15,996 nt of DNA from assembly GCA_934270345.1 (NCBI GenBank), contig CAKQPT010000041.1:1-15996 (forward strand). The letters are read 5' to 3'. Below, in pieces: positions 1-8,225 of the stretch. The stretch's first letter is position 1, and every line of letters starts with the position of its first letter. Position numbers and translations under genes: made by a program. The notes below the pieces were generated by a model. It worked only from the letters and a program-made list of their open reading frames with translations. It did no database searches and was not told the origin of the DNA. This DNA is from an uncultured Oribacterium sp. Lineage in GTDB: Bacteria; Bacillota; Clostridia; Lachnospirales; Lachnospiraceae.

Positions 1-12
1 AAATTTGAAAAC

Positions 13-47
13 GTCTGAAAACAGACCATAGTCCAAAAACAGACTAT
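13..47. other. two small adjacent hairpins at the left edge
   Basis: Two short inverted repeats follow each other: GTCTG (13-17) with CAGAC (22-26) around an AAAA loop, and ATAGTC (28-33) with GACTAT (42-47). They sit next to a third, terminator-like hairpin. No gene is visible here. They may belong to the 3' end or leader of a gene outside the window. The sequence alone does not give their role. Confidence 0.4.
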
Positions 48-85
48 AAAAAATGGCGTGATTCCAAGGAAAAGCCATCTTTTTT
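48..85. terminator. possible bidirectional intrinsic terminator
   Basis: The run AAAAAATGGC (48-57) faces GCCAT (74-78), then one unpaired C and six T residues (80-85). A short GC-containing stem flanked by A and T runs could terminate transcription on either strand. It probably serves a gene left of the window, since the kinase transcript already has its own terminator at 759-788. The stem is only about five strong pairs. Confidence 0.4.
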
Positions 86-147
86 ATACAACAAAAAAAT
101 TTTGATCGTGCAGGAAATCGCTTGAGGCTGTCATCCCTGAGCGCCCT

Positions 148-187
148 AAACCAGATGCGATGCTCGCTTTCGCAGATGTTCTGGTTT
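148..187. other. compound hairpin in gene-free region
   Basis: AAACCAGA (148-155) pairs with TCTGGTTT (180-187), and inside it TGCGA (156-160) pairs with TCGCA (170-174). No U-run follows on either strand, so it is not an obvious terminator. Its loop contains GCTCGCTTTCGCAG (162-175), which recurs in the loop and stem of the trpF-trpB intergenic hairpin at 8238-8251. Function unknown. Confidence 0.45.
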
Positions 188-267
188 CTGAAATTCTACA
201 TTGCTGATGTTTAGGAATGGAGCACTTGTGGAAGCCGAAAATCAAAGGTTCTTACACAAAACACCCA

Positions 268-315
268 AAATCAAGAAATCAGCATTGCACGCAAACAATG
301 CTGATTTCTTGATTT
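268..315. other. 20-bp perfect hairpin at the head of the repeat array
   Basis: Positions 268-287 are perfectly complementary to 296-315 around an 8-nt loop, making this the longest uninterrupted stem in the left-end region. The right arm opens with CAATGCTG, the same start as several units of the tandem array that follows, so the left arm looks like an inverted copy of a unit. The arms are AT-rich, and weak T-runs follow on the minus side, so it could slow or stop transcription. Equally it could be a boundary structure of the repeat. Confidence 0.6.
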
Positions 316-432
316 CCTTTAGATTGTGTTAAATTCTCTCATTTTAAGCAATGCTGTTTCTCAGAAATTCTCTTTTTTGTGAAAAACCTGTAATGCTGTT
401 TTTGTCTTTTCTTTCTATCTGCCAAAATCAGG

Positions 433-725
433 CAATGTAGTTTTTCTGGAAATTCCCCTTCTGTCAACAGCCACAATGCTATTTTCCAGAAATCTTCTCT
501 TCTGCCAACAACCGTAATGTAACTCTTTCAAAATCCTCTCTGCTGCCAACAAGCTATGCAATGTACTTTTTCTAGAAATTCCCCTTCTGTCAACAGCCAC
601 AATGCTCTTTCCCAGAAATCTCCTCTTCTGTCAATAACCGTAATGTAACTCTTTCAAAATCCTCTCTGCTGCCAACAAGCTATGCAATGTACCTTTCCTG
701 GAAATTCCCATTCTGTCAACAGCCA
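433..725. repeat. nested tandem repeat: 41/41/44-nt units in a 126-nt period
   Basis: Units begin near 433, 474, 515, 559, 600, 641 and 685, each starting CAATG or TAATG and carrying AAAT and TCTG(C/T)CAA blocks at fixed offsets. Units 1, 4 and 7 resemble each other most, as do 2 and 5, and 3 and 6, which gives a higher-order period of exactly 126 nt (433, 559, 685). Degenerate units extend left to about 349 and possibly to 296, and a broken unit follows at 726. The period is a multiple of three, and a 61-residue reading frame crosses it on the minus strand. That frame lacks a convincing ribosome binding site and simply mirrors the repeat, so no protein is called. Spacers are not unique, so it is not a CRISPR array. 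Confidence 0.8.
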
Positions 726-758
726 CAATGTAACTCTATGGATATCATCTGTCGGGCC

Positions 759-788
759 AAAAAAAGAGGGCTGACATCGTCAGCCCTC
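759..788 (-). terminator. intrinsic terminator of the hybrid kinase gene
   Basis: A perfect 10-bp stem, GAGGGCTGAC (766-775) with GTCAGCCCTC (779-788) and a 3-nt loop, is followed on the minus strand by seven T residues (765-759). It lies about 47 nt past the kinase stop codon. It is a textbook Rho-independent terminator. Confidence 0.92.
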
Positions 789-834
789 GAGAAATCTTAT
801 CCGTCCCGGGGATATCGGGGCAGCTTTATTAAAC

Positions 835-3648
835 TTACTTCAGCACGCGGCAGATGACCTTCACGACTTCGTCCATGTCGATCGGCTTCGCGAGGTGGCC
901 GTTCATGCCGGCGGCGTGGGCGGCGGCGATGTCCTCGGCGAAGGCATTGGCCGTCATGGCGACGATCGGGATGGTCTTGCCATCCGGGCGGTCGGCCATA
1001 CTGCGGATTGCCTGGGTCGCTTCGTAGCCGTTCTGCTTCGGCATCATGATGTCCATGAGGATGAGGTCGAAGCTGCCGGCCGGCGTGGCCCGGAACTGGT
1101 CGATGACGTCCTGGCCGTCGACGGCGCGGGTGACCTGCATCCCCTTTTCTTCAAGGAGCGTGATCGCGATTTCGGCGTTCAGGTCATTGTCCTCCGCCAT
1201 CAGCACACGGATGTCCTGGAGGTCACGCTCTGTACAGCCCGTCTCCGGCTTCTTCTCCGGCGCGACGTCTGCGATCCGGAGCGGCAGCTCGACGGTGAAG
1301 GTCGTGCCGACGCCCTGCTTACTCTTCACATGGATCTCACCGCGCATCATGTCGACATAGCGCTTCGTGATGGCCATACCGAGGCCGGTGCCCTTGTAAT
1401 TCGTGCGGGCGCCGTCACTCTCCTGCGAGAATTCCTCGTAGAGATGCGCCTGGTACTCCTCACTCATGCCGATGCCGGTGTCCGAGATACGATAGCGCAC
1501 CTGGACGTGCTTCCCATCTCCGACCGGCTGGTCCTCCACCTCGAAACGGATCGTGCCACCGTCCTTCGTGAACTTGATGGCGTTACTGAGGATGTTGATC
1601 AGCACCTCACGGATGCGGAGCTCGTCGGCGTACACATACTTCGCCGTCGGCATCCCACGCTCGACGATAAACTCGATATTCCGCCCCTGCAGGAAGCCAT
1701 GCGCCACCGCCAGCACGGTATCCGTGATCTCGGTGATGTCACACGGCACCGGCGCATACTTGATCTTGCCGCTCTCGATGCGGCTGATGTCGAGCACGTC
1801 GTTGATGAGCGACATCAGGTAGTCCGAGCTCTTCATGATCTTCTCGAGGCAGTTCCGGACCTTCTCCTCCGGGCTCATCGAAAGTGCGATGTTCGTAAAA
1901 CCGATGATGGCGTTCATCGGGGTACGTATATCGTGCGACATACTGTTCAGGAAGGTCGTCTTCGCCACGTTGGCAGCATTGGCCTCACGTGCCTCCGCGA
2001 GCGCCGCCTCGAGCTTTCGCTGCCCGGCCACCAGTCGCGACAGGAGCAGCAGGAGGACGCCAATGATAGCGACCGCGACGCAGATGACCTGCCGTGCATA
2101 GGTGTCGAAAAAGTCATGCAGTGTGGCCTGCTGCTTCACAACGGAGTACTTCGCCAGCACCACACCGTTCAAGAGGCCGGCCGACTGCTCGACAGCCTTA
2201 TCGATGATGGTCACCGCACGGCGGTTTTCCTTCCCGGTGAACAGAACGAGGTCCTGTCGCTTCGCGATTTCGGTGGTCGACAGCTTCTTCAGGAGCGGGT
2301 TATCGGTCATCGTGCTGAGCCGAATCGACGGGATGATGGTCGCGCCGGCTTCCCCGCGCTGGATCGCACGCAGACAGTCATCGATCGTCTCGACCTTTTT
2401 GATTTCCGCTTCAGGAAAAAGCACCGAGGTGATCTGTGGGGTGTAGACGCAGCTCGTCGCCTGGACGATGTGCTGAAGACTCCGGGCGCAGTCATTGCCC
2501 CGATAAATGATGACCGGGGTGACATCGAAGATGGATTCCGTCGACACCATCCCATACTTTTCCATGATGTCGAACTCCTGAATGATCGGGCCTGCCAAAT
2601 CGATCTCGCCTGCCGCCAGGTCCTCGCCCAGCATCTTCGTATTTTTGTACGGCACGGTCTCGATTCGGATGCCGTATTCTGTCTTCACGGTGTCCAGCAC
2701 CGTCGCGAGGATGCCGACGAGCTCGCCGTTTTCGCTGCCACAGAAGGGAAGCTTGTCCTCGAGGTAGCCGATGCGCATGGTATTCTGATGGGCAGAAAGC
2801 CACTTCTTTTCTTCACGGTTCAGAGCATAGCTTCGTGAGGCGCGACTCTCGTAGCGGGCCATCAGGGTCGTGTTATAATCCGGGGCGGTGGTATGGATCT
2901 CCGCGAGCGCGGCATTCAGCTCAGACAGCAGGTCGCGACGACTCTGGGTGACAGCGAAATAGTAATCGCCGCCACCGATGCTGATGACCGGGATGGAGTC
3001 GCTCTGTACGATGAGACCCGGTGCCACCATCGCGTCGAGGGTGTCGTTCTCGAGGCCGTCCATCATCGCGTTATAATCTGTGCATGGGATGACCGACGCG
3101 TTGATCCGCTTCGTTTCCAGCCACTGTGTGATCAGCTGCTGCTGATAGCTTCCGTCCGCGACGCCGATGCGGCATCCCTCAAGGGAGCTCAGATCACCGT
3201 CCGCGATCTCTTCATGTTCCTTATTCGTAAAGATCCAGTACCTGTCGTTCCCCTCCGGGTAGGAGGAGAAGTACATCCGGCGCGAGCGGTCGATGGTATA
3301 ATTCACGTTTCCGAGGAGATCGATTTCACCGTTCTCGAGCATCTCGAGGCACTCCTTGAAGCTCCCGTATACGTACTCATAGTTCCAGCCGGTCAGGCTC
3401 GCGACCTTCTGCAGGTACTCATAGCCCGCACCACTCTTATGCTCGTCCGGACCGCCCTCCTGGAAGTTCAGTGTCGTGAAATAACCGACACGGACGGTTT
3501 TCGATTCGGACGGCGTATCTGCATAGACTGTTGTCGGGCGCACGCACAGCGTGAACAGCAGCGACGCGCAGAGCATCAGCAGTGCAAGAAAGGTTCGCGT
3601 ACTGTATTTATACGTTGGATATTTTTGTGTACAGCAGTCTCGCGTCAT
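835..3648 (-). CDS. hybrid sensor histidine kinase with two solute-binding domains and a receiver
   Basis: This is a BvgS/EvgS-like membrane kinase that should sense a small ligand outside the cell and pass phosphate from His to an internal Asp. From the start chosen here (937 aa) I see a signal peptide or first TM (~20-43, ending VYA), a first SBP_bac_3 domain (~51-271), a second (~290-500), and a TM helix (~520-541). A coiled linker then leads to the HisKA box SHDIRTP (His ~572), HATPase N/G boxes (NILSNAIKF, DTGIGM, GTGLGMA; ~677-789), and a C-terminal REC domain with LMD (Asp ~866) and AKPID. The open frame extends to 3921, but that part crosses the palindromic terminator at 3834-3869, so it is not the true start. 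ATG at 3648 has GGAAAA upstream; ATG at 3702/3705 behind GGGGG is an alternative. No HPt domain, DNA-binding regulator or transporter is adjacent, so the output and ligand are unknown. Confidence 0.9.
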   Translation of the reverse strand: MTRDCCTQKYPTYKYSTRTFLALLMLCASLLFTLCVRPTTVYADTPSESKTVRVGYFTTLNFQEGGPDEHKSGAGYEYLQKVASLTGWNYEYVYGSFKECLEMLENGEIDLLGNVNYTIDRSRRMYFSSYPEGNDRYWIFTNKEHEEIADGDLSSLEGCRIGVADGSYQQQLITQWLETKRINASVIPCTDYNAMMDGLENDTLDAMVAPGLIVQSDSIPVISIGGGDYYFAVTQSRRDLLSELNAALAEIHTTAPDYNTTLMARYESRASRSYALNREEKKWLSAHQNTMRIGYLEDKLPFCGSENGELVGILATVLDTVKTEYGIRIETVPYKNTKMLGEDLAAGEIDLAGPIIQEFDIMEKYGMVSTESIFDVTPVIIYRGNDCARSLQHIVQATSCVYTPQITSVLFPEAEIKKVETIDDCLRAIQRGEAGATIIPSIRLSTMTDNPLLKKLSTTEIAKRQDLVLFTGKENRRAVTIIDKAVEQSAGLLNGVVLAKYSVVKQQATLHDFFDTYARQVICVAVAIIGVLLLLLSRLVAGQRKLEAALAEAREANAANVAKTTFLNSMSHDIRTPMNAIIGFTNIALSMSPEEKVRNCLEKIMKSSDYLMSLINDVLDISRIESGKIKYAPVPCDITEITDTVLAVAHGFLQGRNIEFIVERGMPTAKYVYADELRIREVLINILSNAIKFTKDGGTIRFEVEDQPVGDGKHVQVRYRISDTGIGMSEEYQAHLYEEFSQESDGARTNYKGTGLGMAITKRYVDMMRGEIHVKSKQGVGTTFTVELPLRIADVAPEKKPETGCTERDLQDIRVLMAEDNDLNAEIAITLLEEKGMQVTRAVDGQDVIDQFRATPAGSFDLILMDIMMPKQNGYEATQAIRSMADRPDGKTIPIVAMTANAFAEDIAAAHAAGMNGHLAKPIDMDEVVKVICRVLK

Positions 3649-3833
3649 GCGCTTTTCCGTGAAACATCTTTGCGTGAGGTAATTACGAATATCAGCTCTC
3701 ATCATGGCCCCCGTCGGCACAGCAGTATCGCTCTCCGTTCCTGCGCCGAACATACTTATGTATAGTTTAACATGTTTTAAGCTGAATATATACTTCTCAT
3801 TTCCCTGGGTTTTGAGTGGTAACATACCTGCGC

Positions 3834-3869
3834 CAAAGAAGCCGGCGGGATATCCCGCCGGCTTCTTTG
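3834..3869. terminator. 36-nt perfectly palindromic terminator after the gmd-rmd operon
   Basis: The whole 36 nt is its own reverse complement: CAAAGAAGCCGGCGGGAT and its mirror. It forms a GC-rich stem flanked by short A and T runs on both strands, so it could act in both directions. It lies about 90 nt past the rmd-like stop and about 185 nt before the kinase start. Its GCCGGCGGGA arm is shared with the terminator after trpA (6089-6110). Confidence 0.8.
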
Positions 3870-3958
3870 ATGCTTCGATCTTCGATTTTCGGTTTCGGAA
3901 TGATGTCTCTATCCGATGCATTCCTGCTTTCCTTTACTTCATAAGCGCTCGCTGACGC

Positions 3959-4885
3959 TCAGGCATCCAGAAATGCCTCATACATCTCCCGGAGTGCGTC
4001 GAAAACGCTGTACTCCGGTGTCCAGCCGAGTTCTTCCGTGATGCGGCGGTGGTCGCAGCAGATGCGTGGCTGGTCGGACGGGCGGAAACGGGCCGGGTCG
4101 ACCTCGATGGAGATCGGCTGCTGGCTGAGCTTCGTGACGTACTGGAGCAGCTCGGTCAGGTTATAGGCCGTACCGGAGCCGACATTATAGATGACGCGGC
4201 AGTCGTCCTGTTCGACGATCATGCGGTACGCGCGGACGATGTCCTTCACGTGGCTGAAGTCACGCTCGATGTTGAGGTTGCCGACCTGAATCGTGCCCGG
4301 CTGCCCGCTCTTCTCGATCGCCGCCACCTGCTTACAGAAGCTCGGAAGGACGAAGGAATCGCGCTGGCCGACGCCGGTATGATTAAACGGACGCACGCAG
4401 TAGACGCGGAGGCCGTAATGCTCGCGGTAGAGTGCCGCGAAATTCTCCTGTGTCACCTTCGAGATGCCATACGGGTTGCTGGCATTGAGCTCCGTTTCCT
4501 CGTTGATGGCCTGCTCCGTGATGACGTACTCCTCACTGGAGCCGACGAAGAGGATGCGCGGCTTTTTCTCTGCCTTCCGCGCGGCCTCGAGGATGTTGAG
4601 GGCACCGACCACGTTCACCTCGATCGTCGTCTGCGGGATGCCCCACGAAGCCCCGACGCTGCTGATCGCGGCGAGGTTGACGACGATGTCCGGGCCGACA
4701 GCATTGACCAGCGCCTCGACCTCCGCGGCGTTCAGGAGGTCCGCCGGGTGGAACGCGACCTCCGGCGGCAGCTGCCCGCGCGTGGCCTTATCACTCCCGA
4801 CTACAGCGTAGCCATGCTCGAGAAACTCGCGCGAGAGGTAGCTTCCGACGAAGCCGCCCGCGCCAAAAATCAGGACTTTTTCCAT
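3959..4885 (-). CDS. rmd: GDP-4-keto-6-deoxy-D-mannose reductase (Rmd-like SDR)
   Basis: This is an extended short-chain dehydrogenase predicted to reduce the Gmd product, GDP-4-keto-6-deoxy-mannose, with NAD(P)H to GDP-D-rhamnose in the cytoplasm. The N-terminal Rossmann motif is GAGGFVGSYL, followed by NLAAISSVG, the catalytic region VGSSEEYV and NPYGISK (Tyr/Lys pair), and the substrate-side block RPFNHTGVGQ typical of Rmd rather than Fcl (GDP-fucose synthase). Its length (308 aa) is normal for the family. The first in-frame codon is GTG at 4888, but ATG at 4885 has AGGAA at better spacing and forms a TGATG overlap with the gmd stop, which implies translational coupling. Reductases acting on other 4-keto sugars are close relatives, so the exact stereochemistry is inferred from these motifs and the gmd partner. 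Confidence 0.8.
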   Translation of the reverse strand: MEKVLIFGAGGFVGSYLSREFLEHGYAVVGSDKATRGQLPPEVAFHPADLLNAAEVEALVNAVGPDIVVNLAAISSVGASWGIPQTTIEVNVVGALNILEAARKAEKKPRILFVGSSEEYVITEQAINEETELNASNPYGISKVTQENFAALYREHYGLRVYCVRPFNHTGVGQRDSFVLPSFCKQVAAIEKSGQPGTIQVGNLNIERDFSHVKDIVRAYRMIVEQDDCRVIYNVGSGTAYNLTELLQYVTKLSQQPISIEVDPARFRPSDQPRICCDHRRITEELGWTPEYSVFDALREMYEAFLDA

Positions 4886-5919
4886 CACTGAATTCCTGCT
4901 TCCTTCTTCGCGAGCTGAAGGTCGTGCTCGGCCATGATCTGGCAGAGCTCCTCGTAGCTGGTCTTCTGCGGATTCCAGCCGAGCTTCGTTCTCGCCTTCG
5001 TCGGGTCACCTAAGAGATTCACGACGTCGGTCGGTCGGTACCACTTCGGGTTGACACTGACGAGCATCTTACCGGTCTTCTTATCGTAGCCCTTCTCGTC
5101 GATGCCCTCGCCGCGCCACTCGAGCTCGATGCCATCATTCGCAAATGCGAGGGTGGTGAACTCACGGACGGTGTGCTGTACACCGGTCGCGATGACGTAA
5201 TCATCCGGCTCGTCCTGCTGGAGGATCAGCCACATGCACTCAACGTAATCCTTCGCGTAACCCCAGTCACGGAGAGAATCGAGATTGCCGAGCTCGAGGT
5301 GATCCTGGAGACCGCAGGCGATGCGGCCGGCAGCAAGCGTGATCTTACGGGTGACGAAGTTGTCGCCGCGGCGCTCGGACTCGTGGTTGAAGAGGATGCC
5401 GTTGCAGGCGAAGATGCCGTAAGCGTCACGATACTGACGCATCATCCAGAAACCGTACTGCTTCGCAACGGCGTACGGGCTGAACGGATGGAACGGGGTC
5501 GTCTCGGACTGCGGAACCGCCTCGACCTTACCGAAGAGCTCGGACGTGGATGCCTGGTATACACGGCAGGTCTTATCGAGACCGGCAGTGTGGACGGCCT
5601 CGAGGATACGAAGCACGCCGAGTGCGTCGACGTCACCGGTGTACTCAGCCGCCTCGAAGGAAACCTGTACATGGGACTGTGCCGCAAGGTTATAGATCTC
5701 GTCCGGCTTCACCTGAAGCACGATACGGATGATGCTGGAGGAGTCCGAAAGATCGCCCTCGTGGATGATCAGCTGATCGAGGATGTGGTCGATGCGCTCG
5801 GTCGTGGAAACCGACGCACGACGGATGATGCCGTGGACCTCATAGCCCTTCTCCAGCAGAAGCTCTGCCAGATAGGAACCATCCTGACCTGTGATACCTG
5901 TAATTAACGCCTTTTTCAT
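4885..5919 (-). CDS. gmd: GDP-mannose 4,6-dehydratase
   Basis: It converts GDP-D-mannose to GDP-4-keto-6-deoxy-D-mannose, the branch point to GDP-fucose or GDP-rhamnose. The 344 aa match the family length. Visible are the NADP-binding [12 protein letters not shown] (Gly8/11/14), STSELFGKV holding the catalytic Thr125 and Glu127, [10 protein letters not shown] with Tyr149 and Lys153, and the GMD signature [10 protein letters not shown] near residue 177. The start has AGGAG 6 nt upstream (minus strand 5933-5926 region). It is first in a two-gene operon with the rmd-like gene, with a one-base overlap. No mannose activation genes (manC, pmm) or glycosyltransferases are in view, so GDP-mannose comes from elsewhere. 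The 200-nt gap upstream must hold the promoter, but I see no clear -35/-10 pair in it. Confidence 0.96.
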   Translation of the reverse strand: MKKALITGITGQDGSYLAELLLEKGYEVHGIIRRASVSTTERIDHILDQLIIHEGDLSDSSSIIRIVLQVKPDEIYNLAAQSHVQVSFEAAEYTGDVDALGVLRILEAVHTAGLDKTCRVYQASTSELFGKVEAVPQSETTPFHPFSPYAVAKQYGFWMMRQYRDAYGIFACNGILFNHESERRGDNFVTRKITLAAGRIACGLQDHLELGNLDSLRDWGYAKDYVECMWLILQQDEPDDYVIATGVQHTVREFTTLAFANDGIELEWRGEGIDEKGYDKKTGKMLVSVNPKWYRPTDVVNLLGDPTKARTKLGWNPQKTSYEELCQIMAEHDLQLAKKEAGIQ

Positions 5920-6060
5920 ATATGTCTCCTGTTCTTTCTATAGAAGAATCTCGTTTTCACTTATGGCCCGGATAGATGCGCTTGCAGACGATGCATGCGT
6001 CGCCAGGCCATACTTTTACTTAGTTTAGCACATGTCGGCGAGGATTCCATACCTTGAGAC

Positions 6061-6110
6061 GAAAAAAGCGCCCAGAAGGCGCTGAAAAGCCGGCGGGAGA
6101 TCCCGCCGGC
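6061..6110 (-). terminator. double hairpin terminator of the trp operon
   Basis: Two stems follow each other just after the trpA stop on the minus strand. The first is GCCGGCGGGA with its complement (6110-6089, 10 bp). The second is AGCGCC-TTCTG-GGCGCT (6083-6067) followed directly by six T residues (6067-6062). The second alone is a complete intrinsic terminator. The first is nearly identical to the core of the palindrome at 3834-3869. Confidence 0.9.
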
Positions 6111-6121
6111 TCCTTTAATGC

Positions 6122-6898
6122 CTACAGCGCGTGTACCGCATCCGCCATCTGCTTCACGTATTCCTTTACCGGGCCGGCGGCGTCCGTTCCATGCTTCGCG
6201 ATGAGCTTGATGATTGCGGAGCCGACGATGGCACCGTCCGAGAGGGCGGCCATCTTCGCGGCCTGCTCCGGGGTTGAGATGCCGAAGCCGACGGCGCATG
6301 GCACCTTCGAGTTCTTCTTGACGAGGGCGGTCATCGCGCCGATGTCCGTCGTGATCTCGCTGCGCGTTCCGGTGACGCCGAGGGAGGATACCATATAGAG
6401 GAAGCCCTTCGCTTCCTTCGCGATCATCGCGATGCGGTCCTCCGAGGTCGGGGCGATCATCGAGATCAGGTCGATGCCGTAGCGGTCGAAGACCTCTGCA
6501 AACTCATCACGCTCCTCGTATGGCACGTCCGGGAGGATGATGCCATCGACGCCTGCCGCCTGCGCCTGTGCGGCGAAGCGCTCACAACCGTAGGAAAAGA
6601 CAACATTGGCATAAGTCATATACACGAGCGGGATCGTCACCGTCGCGCGGAGCTTCTTCGTGAGCTCGAACACCTTATCCGTCGTGGTGCCGGCCCGGAG
6701 CGCCACCTCGTCGGCCTCCATGATGACCGGGCCCTCCGCCGTCGGATCCGAAAACGGGATGCCGAGCTCGATCAGATCCGCGCCGCCCTCGACGGCCGCC
6801 TCGACGACCTTCTCCGTCGTCGCGAGGTCCGGATCACCCACCGTGATGAAGGCGATGAACGCCTTTTTATTCTGAAATGCATCTGCTATACGATTCAT
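6122..6898 (-). CDS. trpA: tryptophan synthase alpha chain
   Basis: It cleaves indole-3-glycerol phosphate to indole and glyceraldehyde-3-phosphate; indole is channelled to TrpB in the alpha2-beta2 complex. The 258-aa TIM barrel shows FITVGDPD, the catalytic Glu44 in IELGIPFSDP, LPDVPYEE, the mobile-loop region SSLGVTGTR, and the phosphate-binding VGFGIS and DGAIVGSAI. The residue aligned with Salmonella catalytic Asp60 (in the usual LADGP) is Glu55 here, in TAEGP, a conservative but unusual change at a catalytic site. The start is preceded by AAGGTGG. It is the last gene of the operon, 37 nt after trpB and just before a strong double terminator. Confidence 0.97.
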   Translation of the reverse strand: MNRIADAFQNKKAFIAFITVGDPDLATTEKVVEAAVEGGADLIELGIPFSDPTAEGPVIMEADEVALRAGTTTDKVFELTKKLRATVTIPLVYMTYANVVFSYGCERFAAQAQAAGVDGIILPDVPYEERDEFAEVFDRYGIDLISMIAPTSEDRIAMIAKEAKGFLYMVSSLGVTGTRSEITTDIGAMTALVKKNSKVPCAVGFGISTPEQAAKMAALSDGAIVGSAIIKLIAKHGTDAAGPVKEYVKQMADAVHAL

Positions 6899-6935
6899 GT
6901 TTCCACCTTTTCTTTCCTAAAGTACGCTCTTCCCA

Positions 6936-8132
6936 TTACTCATCATCGCGGATGTTCTCGCCGCGGTAGCGGGCGATCGCCGCGCAGTCCTTGTCGCCGC
7001 GGCCGGAGATCGTGATGACGATGGTCTGGTCCTTCCGCATGGTCGGCGCGAGCTTCAGCGCGTAGGCGACGGCATGAGAGCTTTCGATGGCCGGGATGAT
7101 GCCCTCCATCTTTGACATATATTCGAAAGCATTGACCGCCTCGTCGTCCGTCACCGGTACGTACTGCGCACGGCCGATGTCGTGGAGATACGCGTGCTCC
7201 GGGCCGATGCCCGGGTAGTCGAGGCCGGCAGAGATCGAGTAAACCGGTGCGATCTGACCGTACTCGTTCTGGCAGAAGTAGGACTTCATGCCATGGAAGA
7301 TGCCGAGGCTGCCGGTGTTGATCGTGGCCGCTGTCTCGAAGGTGTCGATGCCTCTGCCCGCGGCCTCACAGCCGATGAGCTGCACCTCCGGGTCGTCGAT
7401 GAAGTGATAGAAGGAGCCGATGGCGTTCGATCCGCCGCCGACGCACGCGATGACGGCATCCGGAAGCCGGCCCTCCTTCTCGAGCATCTGCTCCTTGATT
7501 TCCTTCGAGATCACCGCCTGGAAATCACGCACGATCGTCGGGAACGGGTGCGGGCCCATGACGGAGCCGAGGCAGTAGTGGGTGTCCTCGATGCGGCTCG
7601 TCCACTCACGCATCGCCTGAGAAACCGCATCCTTCAGGGTGCCGGTGCCGTCCGTAACCGGGACCACCTCCGCTCCGAGAAGGCGCATCTTGTAGACATT
7701 GAGCGCTTGGCGTTCCGTATCCACCTTGCCCATGAAGACCACGCACTCCATGCCCATGAGCGCAGCGACGGTCGCGGTCGCCACGCCGTGCTGGCCCGCA
7801 CCGGTCTCCGCGATGAGACGCGTCTTGCCCATCTTCTTCGCGAGCAGCACCTGGCCGAGGCAGTTGTTGATCTTGTGCGCGCCCGTGTGGTTCAGGTCCT
7901 CGCGCTTCAGGTAGATCTTCGCACCGCCGAGGTCCTTCGTCATCTTCTCCGCATAGTAAAGGCGGCTCGGGCGGCCCGCATACTCGTTGAAGAGCGTCTG
8001 CAGCTCCGCATTAAATTCCGGGTCGTCCTTGTATTTGTTGTACGCGGCCTCGAGCTCGATCACCGCGTTCATCAGCGTCTCCGGGATGTACTGGCCCCCG
8101 TGAATACCGAATCTTCCATTCTGATTTGTCAT
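6936..8132 (-). CDS. trpB: tryptophan synthase beta chain
   Basis: This is the PLP enzyme that joins indole and serine to give tryptophan, working with TrpA. At 398 aa it is of normal length (TrpB1 type). Visible are the N-terminal [26 protein letters not shown] with the PLP lysine Lys87, AETGAGQHG with catalytic Glu109, and the phosphate-binding GGGSNAIG. The start at 8132 has AAAGGAC upstream. It is separated from trpF by 171 nt that hold a dispersed repeat and a hairpin, so trpBA expression could differ from that of trpDCF. Confidence 0.98.
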   Translation of the reverse strand: MTNQNGRFGIHGGQYIPETLMNAVIELEAAYNKYKDDPEFNAELQTLFNEYAGRPSRLYYAEKMTKDLGGAKIYLKREDLNHTGAHKINNCLGQVLLAKKMGKTRLIAETGAGQHGVATATVAALMGMECVVFMGKVDTERQALNVYKMRLLGAEVVPVTDGTGTLKDAVSQAMREWTSRIEDTHYCLGSVMGPHPFPTIVRDFQAVISKEIKEQMLEKEGRLPDAVIACVGGGSNAIGSFYHFIDDPEVQLIGCEAAGRGIDTFETAATINTGSLGIFHGMKSYFCQNEYGQIAPVYSISAGLDYPGIGPEHAYLHDIGRAQYVPVTDDEAVNAFEYMSKMEGIIPAIESSHAVAYALKLAPTMRKDQTIVITISGRGDKDCAAIARYRGENIRDDE

Positions 8133-8225
8133 ATCTCGTCCTTTCCGGCATCCACTGCCGTTCGTCTTTCTGTTGCTTAGGCCAATGCGTCGGCCTTTCC
8201 ATCGTCACTGAAGCTGTCCTGCTTC

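Noticed and set aside
415..600. 61-codon minus-strand frame in the left repeat region
   Set aside because: Its apparent protein repeat only reflects the 126-nt DNA period. It has no convincing ribosome binding site, and the array continues outside the frame with stops.
349..725. possible CRISPR array
   Set aside because: Unit-length periodicity is present, but there are no constant repeats with unique spacers. The whole unit is similar throughout, and no cas genes are near.
895..2838. 647-codon open frame on the plus strand opposite the kinase gene
   Set aside because: It is the antisense shadow of a GC-rich gene with strong third-position bias. The translation is rich in Arg, His, Asp and Val without any domain, while the minus strand encodes clear kinase motifs.
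3649..3921. N-terminal extension of the kinase frame up to 3921
   Set aside because: The extension runs through the palindromic terminator (3834-3869) and an AT-rich promoter-like stretch, has no ribosome binding site at 3921, and precedes the signal peptide by over 100 residues.
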